64,000 bases of DNA. Origin: Methylobacterium sp. Leaf104. GTDB lineage: Bacteria > Pseudomonadota > Alphaproteobacteria > Rhizobiales > Beijerinckiaceae. The stretch is taken from assembly GCF_001422885.1 (NCBI RefSeq), contig NZ_LMMZ01000040.1, positions 124,001-188,000 on the forward strand, read 5' to 3'. Below, piece after piece: positions 45,292 through 54,472 of the stretch. Under the pieces are notes generated by a model. The model saw nothing but the letters and a program-made list of their open reading frames with translations, was not told the origin of the DNA and made no database searches. The first letter of the stretch is position 1; each line of letters starts with the position of its first letter. A program made the position numbers and the translations under genes.

Positions 45292-46770
45292 ATGACAGCC
45301 GCCATCCCCTTCGCCAACACCTATGCCCGCCTGCCGGAGCACTTCTTCGCCGCGGTGAATCCCACGCCCGTGGCGGCGCCCCGGCTGATCCGGGTCAACC
45401 GGGAACTCGCCGCGGAGCTCGGGATCGAGGCCGCCTGGCTCGAGAGCCCGGAAGGCGTCGCGGTGCTGGCGGGCAACCGGGTGCCGGAGGGGGCCGAGCC
45501 CCTGGCCATGGCCTATGCCGGGCACCAGTTCGGCAACCGCGTCCCGCAGCTCGGCGACGGGCGGGCGATCCTGCTCGGCGAGGTCGTCGGGCGCGATGGC
45601 CTCCGCCGCGACATCCAGCTCAAGGGTTCCGGCCCGACCCCGTTCTCCCGGCGGGGCGACGGCCGCGCCGCCCTCGGGCCGGTCCTGCGCGAATACGTGG
45701 TCAGCGAGGCCATGACGGCGCTCGGCATCCCCAGCACCCGCGCCCTGGCGGCCGTGCTCACCGGGGATTCCGTCATGCGCGAGACGGTCCTGCCCGGCGG
45801 CGTCCTCACCCGCGTCGCCACCAGCCACATCCGCGTCGGCACCTTCCAGTACTTCGCCATGCGGGGCGACGTCGACGGCGTACGGGCGCTCGCCGACCAT
45901 GTCATCGGCCGGCACTACCCGGAACTGGCGGAGGCGCCGAATCCCTACGGCGCGCTGCTGACCCGGGTGGTCGAGCGCCAGGCCGACCTGGTCGCGCGCT
46001 GGCTCCTCGTCGGATTCATCCACGGGGTGATGAACACCGACAACTGCGCCGTCTCCGGCGAAACCATCGATTTCGGCCCCTGCGCCTTCCTCGACGCCTA
46101 CGATCCCTCGGCCGTGTTCAGCGCGATCGACGAGCATGGCCGCTACGCCTACGGCAACCAGCCGGGCATCCTGCACTGGAACCTCACCCGCTTCGCCGAG
46201 GCACTCCTGCCGCTGCTGGCGCCCGAGACCGAGGACGGCATCGCCGTGGCGCAGGACCTCCTCGGCGCCTTCGGCCCCCGGTTCGAGGCGGCCTATTACG
46301 GCGGCCTGCGGGCCAAGCTCGGCCTCACGACGGAGCGGGAGGAGGACCGCGAACTCGGCCGCGCCCTCCTGGAGGCGATGCAGGCCGGGGGCGCCGACTT
46401 CACCCTGACCTTCCGGCGTCTCGGGGGGGCGGCCCTCGGCCCGGAGAGCGACGGACCGGTGCGCGACCTGTTCACCGATCCCGCGGCCTATGACGCCTGG
46501 GCTGCGCGCTGGCGGGCACGCCTCGCCGCGGAGCCGTTGGACCCGTCCGAGCGCCGGGCGGCGATGGACCGGGTCAACCCGGCTTTCATCCCGCGCAACC
46601 ACCGGGTCGAGGCGGTGATCGAGGCGGCGATCGCGCGCGACGACTTCGCGCCCTTCCACGAGCTCGTGACGGTCCTGGCCCGGCCCTACGACGACCAGCC
46701 CGCCTTCGCGCCCTATGCCGCGCCGCCCCAACCGCACGAGCGGGTGCTGCGGACCTTCTGCGGCACCTGA
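45292..46770 (+). CDS. selO: Protein adenylyltransferase SelO (YdiU)
   Basis: 492 aa. Typical SelO/YdiU features: FANTYARLPEHFFAAVNPTP start, AMAYAGHQFGNRVPQLGDGRA (nucleotide pocket), DIQLKGSGPTPFSRRGDGRA, and GVMNTDNCAVSGETIDFGPC (catalytic D-x-x-N/D-F-G-type). SelO pseudokinases transfer AMP to Ser/Thr/Tyr of proteins in redox stress. The bacterial protein lacks the C-terminal selenocysteine; this one ends CGT. The ATG at 45292 fits the conserved start; 45274 is also possible. Confidence 0.92.
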   Translation: MTAAIPFANTYARLPEHFFAAVNPTPVAAPRLIRVNRELAAELGIEAAWLESPEGVAVLAGNRVPEGAEPLAMAYAGHQFGNRVPQLGDGRAILLGEVVGRDGLRRDIQLKGSGPTPFSRRGDGRAALGPVLREYVVSEAMTALGIPSTRALAAVLTGDSVMRETVLPGGVLTRVATSHIRVGTFQYFAMRGDVDGVRALADHVIGRHYPELAEAPNPYGALLTRVVERQADLVARWLLVGFIHGVMNTDNCAVSGETIDFGPCAFLDAYDPSAVFSAIDEHGRYAYGNQPGILHWNLTRFAEALLPLLAPETEDGIAVAQDLLGAFGPRFEAAYYGGLRAKLGLTTEREEDRELGRALLEAMQAGGADFTLTFRRLGGAALGPESDGPVRDLFTDPAAYDAWAARWRARLAAEPLDPSERRAAMDRVNPAFIPRNHRVEAVIEAAIARDDFAPFHELVTVLARPYDDQPAFAPYAAPPQPHERVLRTFCGT

Positions 46771-46772
46771 TC

Positions 46773-46798
46773 CGAACCGGCTCCGTCCGGGCGGCGTT
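46773..46798 (+). promoter_or_regulatory. Weak EcfG-like promoter before 46822
   Basis: CGAAC (46773-46777), 17-bp spacer, CGTT (46795-46798). It differs from GGAAC at one -35 base and has one extra spacer base. It precedes the disordered small protein at 46822. Confidence 0.35.
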
Positions 46799-46821
46799 CT
46801 CCGGTCGAGGAGACCCTGCTC

Positions 46822-47136
46822 ATGACGGAGACGCGCCGGATGCCGACAGATCCCTTCGCCGAGGCCGGCTCCGACCCGTCGCGCGGTCCCATCGTTGCAG
46901 CCAAGCCGGAATCGGGCGGCCTCGCCACCGGGCCGCGAGACACGGTCACCGGGCAGGTCGAGGACGCGCCCGGCGAACCGATGGACCGGCCCGGAACCGA
47001 GGCGGCGGAGGACGGCGCCATCGACGGGCCGCGCCTGACACCGCAGGGCCGCACCGGCGACGCGGCGCAGGACGCGGACGAGACCGATCCGATGGGCGGC
47101 GTGAAGACCGGGCAGACGGACAAGGCCGAGGGCTGA
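46822..47136 (+). CDS. Disordered small protein
   Basis: 104 aa. Acidic, Gly/Asp/Thr/Pro-rich (MTETRRMPTDPFAEAGSDPS), without hydrophobic core or known domain. Similar in character to the small proteins at 26.4-29.5 kb. GTCGAGGAGACC lies upstream of the ATG. It may be stress-linked; its promoter match is weak. Confidence 0.6.
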   Translation: MTETRRMPTDPFAEAGSDPSRGPIVAAKPESGGLATGPRDTVTGQVEDAPGEPMDRPGTEAAEDGAIDGPRLTPQGRTGDAAQDADETDPMGGVKTGQTDKAEG

Positions 47137-47176
47137 GGCCGCCGGACCGATCGATCCGTTCTCCCCAAGCGGTGAC

Positions 47177-47201
47177 GGAACACGGCTTGGCTTGCGGCGT
47201 T
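47177..47201 (+). promoter_or_regulatory. Consensus EcfG promoter
   Basis: GGAAC (47177-47181), 16-bp spacer, CGTT (47198-47201): an exact match to the EcfG consensus. It lies 54 nt before the ATG at 47255. Confidence 0.78.
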
Positions 47202-47254
47202 TCTGGTATACTGTATTTCACCGACGACCGTCACCGCATGCCAGGGGTGTCCCG

Positions 47255-47443
47255 ATGAACCAGACAGTGAAACCGGACCGTCCGATCTGGCCCTCCGTCC
47301 CGGACGATGTCCCGTCGCCGCAGACCACGCGCCCGGAGGCCCCGGTTCCCGAGATCGATCCCGCGATCCTCGAGCGGCCGAAGCTCGACGAGGCCGCGAG
47401 CCAGCGCGTCGGCTTCGAGGGCTTCGGGTCGTTCTCGGGCTGA
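47255..47443 (+). CDS. Small protein under a stress promoter
   Basis: 62 aa, Pro-rich and acidic (PDRPIWPSVPDDVPSPQTTR), ending in GFEGFGSFSG. No domain recognised. It follows a perfect EcfG promoter, so it probably belongs to the PhyR/EcfG regulon. ATG at 47255; an upstream in-frame start at 47192 would begin before the promoter's transcription start and is rejected. Confidence 0.65.
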   Translation: MNQTVKPDRPIWPSVPDDVPSPQTTRPEAPVPEIDPAILERPKLDEAASQRVGFEGFGSFSG

Positions 47444-47464
47444 GCGGCCGGAAAGCGCCCCGGC

Positions 47465-48799
47465 TCACGCCAGGCTGGCGACCGGCTGCTCAGGCGCCGC
47501 GACATCCTCGGTCCAATCCACCGCGAACAGCACCATGTCGCGGGTGTCGCGGCACTCCGAAGGCGGCATTCCGGAGAGTCGCAGGACCGCATGCGTGGCG
47601 GGCGAGAGCAAACGGATCACATCGTCCGAGGCCGCCAGGGTCAAGTCGGCGGCCTTCGCCCGGGCCTCGATCCGCGCGAGGCGGTTCATCGCCGTGCCCA
47701 GCACGGTGAACTCGGCGCGATGCCCGTCGTCGAAGACCCCGACCAGCACCTCGCCGGCATGCAGCGCCATGGTGACGCGCAGCTCCGGGCGCCCGTCCCG
47801 GCGACGGTCCCCGTTCAGGCTCACGAGGCGCGCGACGATGGTCCGGGCGCAGGCCAGCATCGCCTCGGCCTGGGCCTGTGGCCGACCGACGATGAACTGT
47901 GCCAGGATGCCGTCGCCCACGTACTTGTCGACGATGCCGCCGTGCTCGCTCACCGCCACGTGGGTCAGGGCGCGGATATCGAGCAGGGCCCGCACCACCT
48001 CCTCCTGGGCCTGATCCCGGGAGAAGGCCGAGAAGCCGCGCAGGTCGAGCCCGAACAGGCCGGCATGGCGGGACTGCACCGCGCCGACCCCGCCGCCGCT
48101 CTCGGCGAGTTCCCCCGCCACCCGGCGCGGCACGAAGCGCGCGAGGCTGGTGCGTTCCCGCTCCATCCGCAGGGCGGTCGTCACCGCCATCTGCAGCCGC
48201 CGCACGCCGTCGATCACCACGAGGCTCGCGGCCAGGAAGGTGAGGAGGCCCGGAACCTCCTCATCGAGGGTGACGTGCGGACCGAGGAGGGCACTCTCGG
48301 GAGCGAGGTAGGCGAGGAGGATCGTGCCGCCCCAGGCGAGGCTCACCAGCCCCGAGAAGACGGCGGTGTGCCAGACCCGCATGCTGAGCCCGGTCTGGAG
48401 CAGGAGCAGGAAGGCCGGCAGCCGGCTCACCGCGGTCGCGGTCTCCTCGGTCTCCACCGCGCCGACCAGCATATGCTCGACGATGAGGAACAGCGCGACG
48501 CCGGCATTCAGCAGGGTCGCGGTCCAGGCCAGCCACTCCCTCCCGGGCTCCGCCCCGACGTCGCGGCGGGACGCGCGCCAATCGGCGATCCCGAGGCCGA
48601 GGGAGAAGACCGCGTAGATTCCGAGGCCGATCCAGTGGTGCGCGGAATGGCTCGAACCGTCGTAGCCCTGGGCGGTGGCCAGGAGCACCAGGACGATGAC
48701 GAAGTAGAGCGCCAGTGAGCGGCGGCCCGAGGCGGCCTGGAGCCGTCGCAGGATGGTGGGATCGCCGTCGATGGGACGGCGACGGGAGGGCAGGCGCAT
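47465..48799 (-). CDS. Membrane adenylate/guanylate cyclase, class III
   Basis: 444 aa. Six membrane helices lie at about 28-205 (LALYFVIVLVLLATAQGY, then IGLGIYAVFSLGLGI and others). The C-terminal catalytic domain (about 240-420) has the metal-binding Asp in GLFGLDLRGFSAFS and the second in DKYVGDGILAQF, followed by EFTVLGTAMNRLARIEARA. Cyclic nucleotide production is expected; an ATP or GTP preference is not decided here. The membrane part has no known ligand domain. Confidence 0.87.
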   Translation of the reverse strand: MRLPSRRRPIDGDPTILRRLQAASGRRSLALYFVIVLVLLATAQGYDGSSHSAHHWIGLGIYAVFSLGLGIADWRASRRDVGAEPGREWLAWTATLLNAGVALFLIVEHMLVGAVETEETATAVSRLPAFLLLLQTGLSMRVWHTAVFSGLVSLAWGGTILLAYLAPESALLGPHVTLDEEVPGLLTFLAASLVVIDGVRRLQMAVTTALRMERERTSLARFVPRRVAGELAESGGGVGAVQSRHAGLFGLDLRGFSAFSRDQAQEEVVRALLDIRALTHVAVSEHGGIVDKYVGDGILAQFIVGRPQAQAEAMLACARTIVARLVSLNGDRRRDGRPELRVTMALHAGEVLVGVFDDGHRAEFTVLGTAMNRLARIEARAKAADLTLAASDDVIRLLSPATHAVLRLSGMPPSECRDTRDMVLFAVDWTEDVAAPEQPVASLA

Positions 48800-48877
48800 G
48801 ATGTCGGCCGTCGCTGAGTGGAGCGTGGCTCCTTATCATGCCGGGCCGCCGGCGCAGCGGCGGCGATTCGCCGTGCC

Positions 48878-49363
48878 TCAGAGCGCGCCTTCGCGGATGG
48901 CGCCGGGATCGGCCAGCGCGTGCAGGAGGCGCGCCGCGCTGTGGGCGAAGCGCAGGGTCACGGCCTTGCGCCGGGGGCCGCTCAGGGGATGGTCCGCCGG
49001 GTCGCGCAGGATCGCGGCGCCGAAGGCGTCGGCGACGATGAGGCCGGCATCCTCCGGGGTCAGGGTGGTGGAGAGCGTCTCCGGGATCGCGAAGTAGAAA
49101 CGATCGCAATAGTCCCGGTAGTCCGGCCATTTCCGGTCGGCCCGGAAGTCGGCGACGCTGGACTTGATCTCCACGATGGTGAGGCGTCCGGCCGGACACA
49201 GGGCGATGACGTCGGCGCGCCGGCCGTTCGCCAGGGAGAATTCCGGTATGGTGACGTGGCCGAGTTCGGCGAACAGGCGCCGGACGCCACGCTGGACCTG
49301 GAGCGCGGTCGCCGACTGACGCCGGTCGGGCGGAAGGATCACGGACGCGAGGGCTGCTGACAT
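48878..49363 (-). CDS. mmcB: MmcB-type DNA repair endonuclease
   Basis: 161 aa. PD-(D/E)xK-like fold: RADVIALCPAGRLTIVEIKS (D...E-x-K), then DFRADRKWPDYRDYCDRFYF and IVADAFGAAILRD. This matches MmcB, an alphaproteobacterial SOS/mutagenesis-linked nuclease. The start is uncertain: ATGs at 49363 and 49378 are both in frame, with weak ribosome binding sites. Confidence 0.88.
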   Translation of the reverse strand: MSAALASVILPPDRRQSATALQVQRGVRRLFAELGHVTIPEFSLANGRRADVIALCPAGRLTIVEIKSSVADFRADRKWPDYRDYCDRFYFAIPETLSTTLTPEDAGLIVADAFGAAILRDPADHPLSGPRRKAVTLRFAHSAARLLHALADPGAIREGAL

Positions 49364-49569
49364 ACGGCTCTGATGCATCGGAACGGTGTCCCGAATCGGG
49401 ACCGCCGCCAGGAAATCAGCCGCCGGGCGGCTTGTCACCTGCGACCTCGTTGCCGCTGCCGGGGTGGAGCGGAAGCCCGGTTCGTGGCACCCATGCGGCG
49501 GAGCCGATACGGGGGGAGGCGGGTCTGCCGGAGAACGGAACCGCGGTTCGGGCTGCGGAGGCGGCCCGG

Positions 49570-49998
49570 GTGTCGCGCGAACTGGAGCGGCTGGAGGCGC
49601 TGGCCGCACGACGGCGCCTGCGGGTGCGCCTCCTGCGGGCCGCGCGCGGCTTCCTCGGGGGCGGCGCGACCCTGGCGGCCCTGATCAAGCTCAAGCTCGC
49701 GGGCTCGCTGGCGCTCAAGCTCGGGATCGCCGCGCTGGTGGCCCTCGGCCTCGCCTGGCCCTTCGCCGCCCTGGCGGTTCTGCTGCTCGTCGGTTTCGTC
49801 GTGTCCCTGGTGAGCCTGTTCGAGGGCGGTGCCCTCGACTGTCCCGACGCTGCGTCCTGCGACGGCTGCGAGCGCCGGGAAAAGCGGGCCGCACGCCTGC
49901 GCCACCTCATCGCCCGGCGCCGGGCCTGGCTCACGGCCCCGTCGGGACCGGCCCCGAGCGCGCGCCGGCGCGAGGCCGACCCCCTGCCGGCCGCGTGA
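49570..49998 (+). CDS. Small two-helix membrane protein
   Basis: About 142 aa from a GTG at 49570 (GAGGCGG upstream). A basic helical start (SRELERLEALAARRRLRVRL) is followed by two membrane helices (about 40-80; FAALAVLLLVGFVVSLVSL) and a Cys motif CPDAASCDGCERREKR. No known family. Longer non-ATG starts (for example 49432 TTG) are possible. Tail-to-tail with the BtuF-like gene. Confidence 0.5.
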   Translation: MSRELERLEALAARRRLRVRLLRAARGFLGGGATLAALIKLKLAGSLALKLGIAALVALGLAWPFAALAVLLLVGFVVSLVSLFEGGALDCPDAASCDGCERREKRAARLRHLIARRRAWLTAPSGPAPSARRREADPLPAA

Positions 49999-50004
49999 AA
50001 CGCC

Positions 50005-50790
50005 TCAGGGGCCGTCCCGCAGGGCGGCGCGGATCGCGTCGAATCCGTCCGTGAGGGCGGCGGGTCCCGGCTGAAGGATGAGCGGCGACTTGATCTCGTG
50101 GATGCGCCCGGCCGCCACGGCCGGGATCGCGTCCCATCCCGGGCGGGCGCGGATGCGCTCGCGGTTCACCCGCTTCCCGCACCACGAGGCCAGGATCACG
50201 TCGGGCCGTGCCGCGATCACCGCCTCCGAGCTCACGATCCGGTCCCGGGCCGCCGCCTGTCGACTGAGTTCCGGGAAGACGTCGTCGCCGCCGGCCGCCG
50301 CGATCAGGTCCGAGACCCAGCCGATGCCGGAGATCATCGGCGCGTCCCATTCCTCGAAATAGACGCGCGGGCGCGGCCGGCCGGCGCTCTCCAGCGCCGC
50401 CTCGGCAGTCCGGTCGGCGAGCCGCGTCGCCAGCGCGTCGGCCTCGGCCGGCACGCCGGTCAGCGCGCCCACCGTCCGGATCATCGCCAGGCAGCCGGCC
50501 AGGTCGCGCTGGTTGAACAGGTGCACGGCGATGCCGGCCCGGGCGAGGTCGGCCACGATCTCCGCCTGCAAGTCGGAGAAGGCGAGGACCAGGTCGGGAG
50601 CCAGGGCCAGGATCTTGGGCAGGTCTGCGCTGGTGAAGGCCGAGACCCGCGGCTTCTCCCGCCGGACCCGGGCCGGGCGCGCGGCATAGCCCGAGACCCC
50701 GACGATGCGGTCCTCCTGGCCGAGGAGGTAGAGCGTCTCCACCGTCTCCTCCGTCAGGCAGACGATGCGCTCGGGCGGAAACCGGCGCAC
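50005..50790 (-). CDS. BtuF-like cobalamin-binding protein, no signal peptide
   Basis: 261 aa. Periplasmic-binding-protein class III (BtuF/FhuD type): RIVCLTEETVETLYLLGQED, ILALAPDLVLAFSDLQAEI, WVSDLIAAAGGDDVFPE, and a long backbone helix. Unlike true BtuF there is no signal peptide, so it would be cytoplasmic. It sits in front of nothing resembling a transporter; DedA is 6 nt upstream. Cobalamin or cobinamide sensing, or a moonlighting role, could be considered. Confidence 0.72.
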   Translation of the reverse strand: MRRFPPERIVCLTEETVETLYLLGQEDRIVGVSGYAARPARVRREKPRVSAFTSADLPKILALAPDLVLAFSDLQAEIVADLARAGIAVHLFNQRDLAGCLAMIRTVGALTGVPAEADALATRLADRTAEAALESAGRPRPRVYFEEWDAPMISGIGWVSDLIAAAGGDDVFPELSRQAAARDRIVSSEAVIAARPDVILASWCGKRVNRERIRARPGWDAIPAVAAGRIHEIKSPLILQPGPAALTDGFDAIRAALRDGP

Positions 50791-50796
50791 GGCGCC

Positions 50797-51318
50797 TCAG
50801 CCCTTCAGATAGCCGAGGAGCCCGGCCCCCGGCGCCAGCATGAGGAAGGCCCAGGCCAGCGCCGAGGTCACGTTGGCGATCTGGAACGGCAGGCGCTTCA
50901 CCCCGAACACCCCGGCGATCAGCGGCACCACGGCTCGGGCCGGCCCGATGAAGCGCCCGATCAGGATGCCGCCGGCCCCCCACTTGCGGCAGAACTCCTC
51001 GGCGCGGGCGACGATCGCGGGATAGCGCCGCATCGGCCACATCTGCTTGGCGCCTTCCTTGTAGTAGTGCCCGAACTCGTAGGAGACCCAGTCGCCGAGT
51101 GCCGCCCCGAGGGCACCGGCGAGCATTACCGGCCAGAACGGGATGCCGATCGACCCCATCAGCGCGCCGATCCCGAGGAGCAGGAAGGTGGCGGGCACCA
51201 GCAGCGACAGGAAGGCCAGGGACTCGCAGAAGGCGAGCACGCCGACGATCAGCGGCGTCCAGCCCTGGTTCGCCTCCACGAAGGCGAGGGTGCTGGTGCG
51301 GATTGAGTCGAAGTCCAT
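50797..51318 (-). CDS. DedA-family membrane protein
   Basis: 173 aa, four to five membrane helices. The DedA/SNARE-associated region is seen as GAALGDWVSYEFGHYY and the R-F-x-G-P-x-R motif in GRFIGPARAVVPLIAGV. DedA proteins help maintain membrane potential and lipid carrier flipping. Its stop is 6 nt before the BtuF-like gene, so both are co-transcribed. Confidence 0.88.
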   Translation of the reverse strand: MDFDSIRTSTLAFVEANQGWTPLIVGVLAFCESLAFLSLLVPATFLLLGIGALMGSIGIPFWPVMLAGALGAALGDWVSYEFGHYYKEGAKQMWPMRRYPAIVARAEEFCRKWGAGGILIGRFIGPARAVVPLIAGVFGVKRLPFQIANVTSALAWAFLMLAPGAGLLGYLKG

Positions 51319-51469
51319 GGGTCTCGCTTGAGGTTCGGCGCCTCCCTGTGACCGAGGGCGCGGATCGGGGCAAGCGCACGGGGCGCCGGTGGGGGTGCGT
51401 CGGGACGGAAAACCGGGTTAAGGGCTGGCGCCACCGCTGCTTCGCCGCGCGACCTCGGGAGATTCCATC

Positions 51470-52318
51470 ATGAACATCCTCTCGATTCAGTCCCACGTCG
51501 CCTTCGGCCACGTGGGCAACGCCTCCGCGGTGTTTCCGATGCAGCGCCTCGGCGTCGAGGTCTGGCCGATCCACACGGTGCAGTTCTCCAACCACACCGG
51601 CTACGGCGCCTGGCGCGGGCGGGTCTTCGACGGCCCGGCGATCGAGGACCTCGTGGCCGGCATCGCCGAGCGCGGCGTGCTCGGGACCTGCGACGGGGTG
51701 CTCTCGGGTTACATGGGCTCGGCCGATATCGGCACCGCCATCGTACGGGCGGTGGCGTCGGTGCGGGCGCTCAACCCGCAGGCCCTCTATGCCTGCGACC
51801 CCGTGATGGGCGACACCGACCGCGGCATCTACGTGCGCCCGGGCATCCCCGAATTCATGCGCGAGCAGGCGGTGCCCGCGGCCGACATCGTGACCCCCAA
51901 CCAGTTCGAGCTGAACCACCTCTCGGGCCTGCCCACGGGCACCCTCGCGGAAGCCAAGCGCGCGGTGGCCTCGGTCCAGGCGCTCGGACCCCGTGTCGTC
52001 CTCGTCACGTCCCTGATCACGCACGACACGCCCGACGACGCCATCGACCTCCTGGCCGGGGAGGGTGGCCATTTCTGGCGCCTGCGCACGCCGCGCCTGC
52101 ACCTCGACGTGAACGGCGCGGGCGACGCCATCGCGGCCCTGTTCCTGGTGCACTACGCCCGGACGCGCTCGGCCGCCCTGGCGCTGGGCATGGCCGGTGC
52201 CTCGGTCTACGGGCTCCTGCGCCGCACCGCCGAGGCCGGCTCGCGCGAGATCCTCACGGTGGCGGCCCAGGACGAGTTCGTCACGCCGAGCGAGACGTTC
52301 CCGGTGGACACCGTTTAA
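51470..52318 (+). CDS. pdxY: Pyridoxal kinase PdxY
   Basis: 282 aa PfkB-type kinase. PdxY motifs: NILSIQSHVAFGHVGNASAV at the start, CDPVMGDTDRGIYVRPGIPE, VTPNQFELNHLSG, and DVNGAGDAIAALFL (catalytic Asp in N-G-A-G-D). It phosphorylates pyridoxal in vitamin B6 salvage. The ATG follows a CGGGAGATTCC site. Confidence 0.93.
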   Translation: MNILSIQSHVAFGHVGNASAVFPMQRLGVEVWPIHTVQFSNHTGYGAWRGRVFDGPAIEDLVAGIAERGVLGTCDGVLSGYMGSADIGTAIVRAVASVRALNPQALYACDPVMGDTDRGIYVRPGIPEFMREQAVPAADIVTPNQFELNHLSGLPTGTLAEAKRAVASVQALGPRVVLVTSLITHDTPDDAIDLLAGEGGHFWRLRTPRLHLDVNGAGDAIAALFLVHYARTRSAALALGMAGASVYGLLRRTAEAGSREILTVAAQDEFVTPSETFPVDTV

Positions 52319-52354
52319 GGTGATCCCACGCTCGCAGCGCCCGGAGACCCCGCC

Positions 52355-53251
52355 ATGCCTCGCCGCTTCGTGACCCTCGACGTGTTCACCGACACGGCGC
52401 TGACCGGCAATCCCCTCGCCGTCGTGCTCGATGCCGAGGGGCTCGACACCGCCGCGATGCAGGCCCTGGCGGCCGAGTTCAACCTGTCCGAGACGGTGTT
52501 CGTGCTCCCGCCCGAGGCGCCGCGGCACCGCGCCCGGATGCGCATCTTCACCCCCGCCTCCGAACTCCCCTTCGCCGGGCATCCCACCCTCGGCACCGCC
52601 ATCCTCCTCGCCCTGCGCGACCAGCGGGCGGGACTCGCCGACGCGATGGCCTTCGGGCTTGAGGCCGCGCTGGGGACCCTGGCCTGCGTCGTCGAGCCCG
52701 GGGAGGGGCGCGGCACGGGGCGCTTCAAGATGCCGGTGCTGCCGGAATACCTGGGGGAGGGGCCCGAGGCGGACCTCGCCGCCGCCGCCCTGGGCCTGGA
52801 ACCGGGCGAGATCGGCTTCGCCCGCCACGCGCCGAGCCGGCACCGGGCGGGGCCGGCCTTCCTGTTCGTGCCCCTCGCGAACCGGGCGGCCCTCGACCGG
52901 GCCCGCGTGGTGCCCGCCGCCCTCGACGAACTCGGGTCGCCCGCGGCGCTCTACTGCTATGCGCCCGATCCCGACGGCCTCGGCCATCGCTATCAGGCCC
53001 GGATGTTCGCGCCCCATCTCGGCGTGCCCGAGGACCCCGCGACCGGGTCGGCGGCGGCGGCCTTCGCCGGCGTGATGATGCAGTTCGAGCCCCTCGGCGA
53101 CGGCGAGCACGACATCGTCCTGCGTCAGGGCGTCGCCATGGGCCGGCCGAGCACGATCGGGGTCCAACTCGTCATCGAGGCCGGCGCCCTGCGCTCGGTG
53201 GAGATCAGCGGGGCGGCGGTCCTGGTGAGCGAGGGCACGCTGCTTGTCTGA
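52355..53251 (+). CDS. PhzF-family isomerase
   Basis: 298 aa. PhzF fold: FVTLDVFTDTALTGNPLAVV, catalytic Glu in FNLSETVFVLPP, FAGHPTLGTAIL and EDPATGSAAAAFAG. Related proteins act as isomerases/epimerases of various small metabolites; the phenazine role is not implied. ATG at 52355 with CGGAGACC upstream. It overlaps the NUDIX gene by 8 nt. Confidence 0.88.
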   Translation: MPRRFVTLDVFTDTALTGNPLAVVLDAEGLDTAAMQALAAEFNLSETVFVLPPEAPRHRARMRIFTPASELPFAGHPTLGTAILLALRDQRAGLADAMAFGLEAALGTLACVVEPGEGRGTGRFKMPVLPEYLGEGPEADLAAAALGLEPGEIGFARHAPSRHRAGPAFLFVPLANRAALDRARVVPAALDELGSPAALYCYAPDPDGLGHRYQARMFAPHLGVPEDPATGSAAAAFAGVMMQFEPLGDGEHDIVLRQGVAMGRPSTIGVQLVIEAGALRSVEISGAAVLVSEGTLLV

Positions 53252-53960
53252 CGGCTTCGCGCTGACGCCACTCCGGCGAATCGAAGCCCGGCTGGTGCCC
53301 TCCGACTGGGCCTGGGCCCGCGACCACGCCGAGGCGATCGCCGAGACCTGGGCGGCCCGGCGCGCCGAGCGGCCGGACCTGTTCGACGGGCGGGTGCTCC
53401 TTGCCCGCGACTGCCGCATCGACGGATCGACCTGTCTCGTGGACCTGTTCGAGGTCGCGTATTCCCAGTTCCTCGCCTTTCGCCTCGCCGGCTCCCCGGA
53501 TCCGGCCGTGACCAACGCCTTCGCGGCGGTGGTGCCATGGAGCGCCGACGGCGCGGCCCTCCTCGGCATCATGGGCGGACACACCGCCAATGCCGGGCAG
53601 ATCTACTTCGCCTGCGGAACTCCGGACCGGGCCGATATCCGCGACGGCGGCCGCGTCGACCTCGCCGGCAGCGCCGGGCGGGAGTTCCTGGAGGAGACGG
53701 GCCTCGCCCTGCCGCCCGACGCACCGGACGCGTGGGTGCTGGTCTCGGGCCAGAGCCAGCGCGCCTTCCTGCGCCCGGTGCGCTTCGCCGAGACGGCCGC
53801 GGCGCTGCAGGCCCGGATGGAGGCGCATCGCCTGAGCGAGGCCGCGCCGGAACTCGCCGGCTTCGCCGTCGCGCGCGGACCGGACGACCTCGATGCCGCC
53901 CGGACGCCCGGCTTCGTGCGGGCCTATCTCGCCCGCGCCTTCGCGGAAGCTCAGCGGTAG
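53244..53960 (+). CDS. NUDIX-hydrolase-domain protein
   Basis: 238 aa. The Nudix box is visible as G...AGSAGREFLEETGLALP (R-E-x-x-E-E-x-G). The first 120 residues are an extra domain typical of longer NUDIX proteins. TTG start at 53244 overlaps the phzF stop, suggesting co-translation. Substrate unknown. It is convergent with the lipoprotein gene and overlaps its end by 10 nt. Confidence 0.78.
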   Translation: MSDGFALTPLRRIEARLVPSDWAWARDHAEAIAETWAARRAERPDLFDGRVLLARDCRIDGSTCLVDLFEVAYSQFLAFRLAGSPDPAVTNAFAAVVPWSADGAALLGIMGGHTANAGQIYFACGTPDRADIRDGGRVDLAGSAGREFLEETGLALPPDAPDAWVLVSGQSQRAFLRPVRFAETAAALQARMEAHRLSEAAPELAGFAVARGPDDLDAARTPGFVRAYLARAFAEAQR

Positions 53961-54283
53961 CCGTAGCGCGCCTTGGCGGCCCCGAGCAGGCTCAGCGCCT
54001 CGCGCTCGCGGCCGCCCGCGCAGGCATCGGCGGCGTTGCGCAGGTCGGCGCTGAAGCGTTCGCCCACGGGCGGGTTGAGATTTCCGGTTGCGACATCGCT
54101 GTCGACCACCGCCTGGGTGCGGGCGATGGCCGGGCCGCAGCCATTGCCCTGCGGCAGCGGCGCCGCGACCACGGGAGCGGCGGCGGCGACGGCGGCCGCG
54201 GGCGGCGCCGAGGCGGTGGGCTTGCAGGCGCCGAGCAGGGCGGCGGAGAGAAGGGCGGCGACGGCGAGGCTGACCCGGGACAC
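53951..54283 (-). CDS. Small lipoprotein
   Basis: 110 aa. A signal peptide with lipobox (VAALLSAALLGAC, Cys20) marks a lipoprotein. An Ala/Pro linker leads to a short helical domain with two cysteines (GNGCGPAIARTQ, NAADACAGGRERE) that may pair. Function unknown. Confidence 0.75.
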   Translation of the reverse strand: MSRVSLAVAALLSAALLGACKPTASAPPAAAVAAAAPVVAAPLPQGNGCGPAIARTQAVVDSDVATGNLNPPVGERFSADLRNAADACAGGREREALSLLGAAKARYGYR

Positions 54284-54472
54284 GGCGGCTCCTGACTGTA
54301 ACCGTGCCGGGAAACGGCACAGCTTGATCCGGGGCGGTTTTGCGCCGTGCGCCCCGGCCGGTCAATCGGGCGGGGCCGATCGAGCCTGCAAGGGGAGGGC
54401 GTCCGGGAGGGCCGCCCTCGGTCTCGATCCGGTTCCGTGGTTCGGTTTGCCCGGATCAACTTGGACTTGGAT

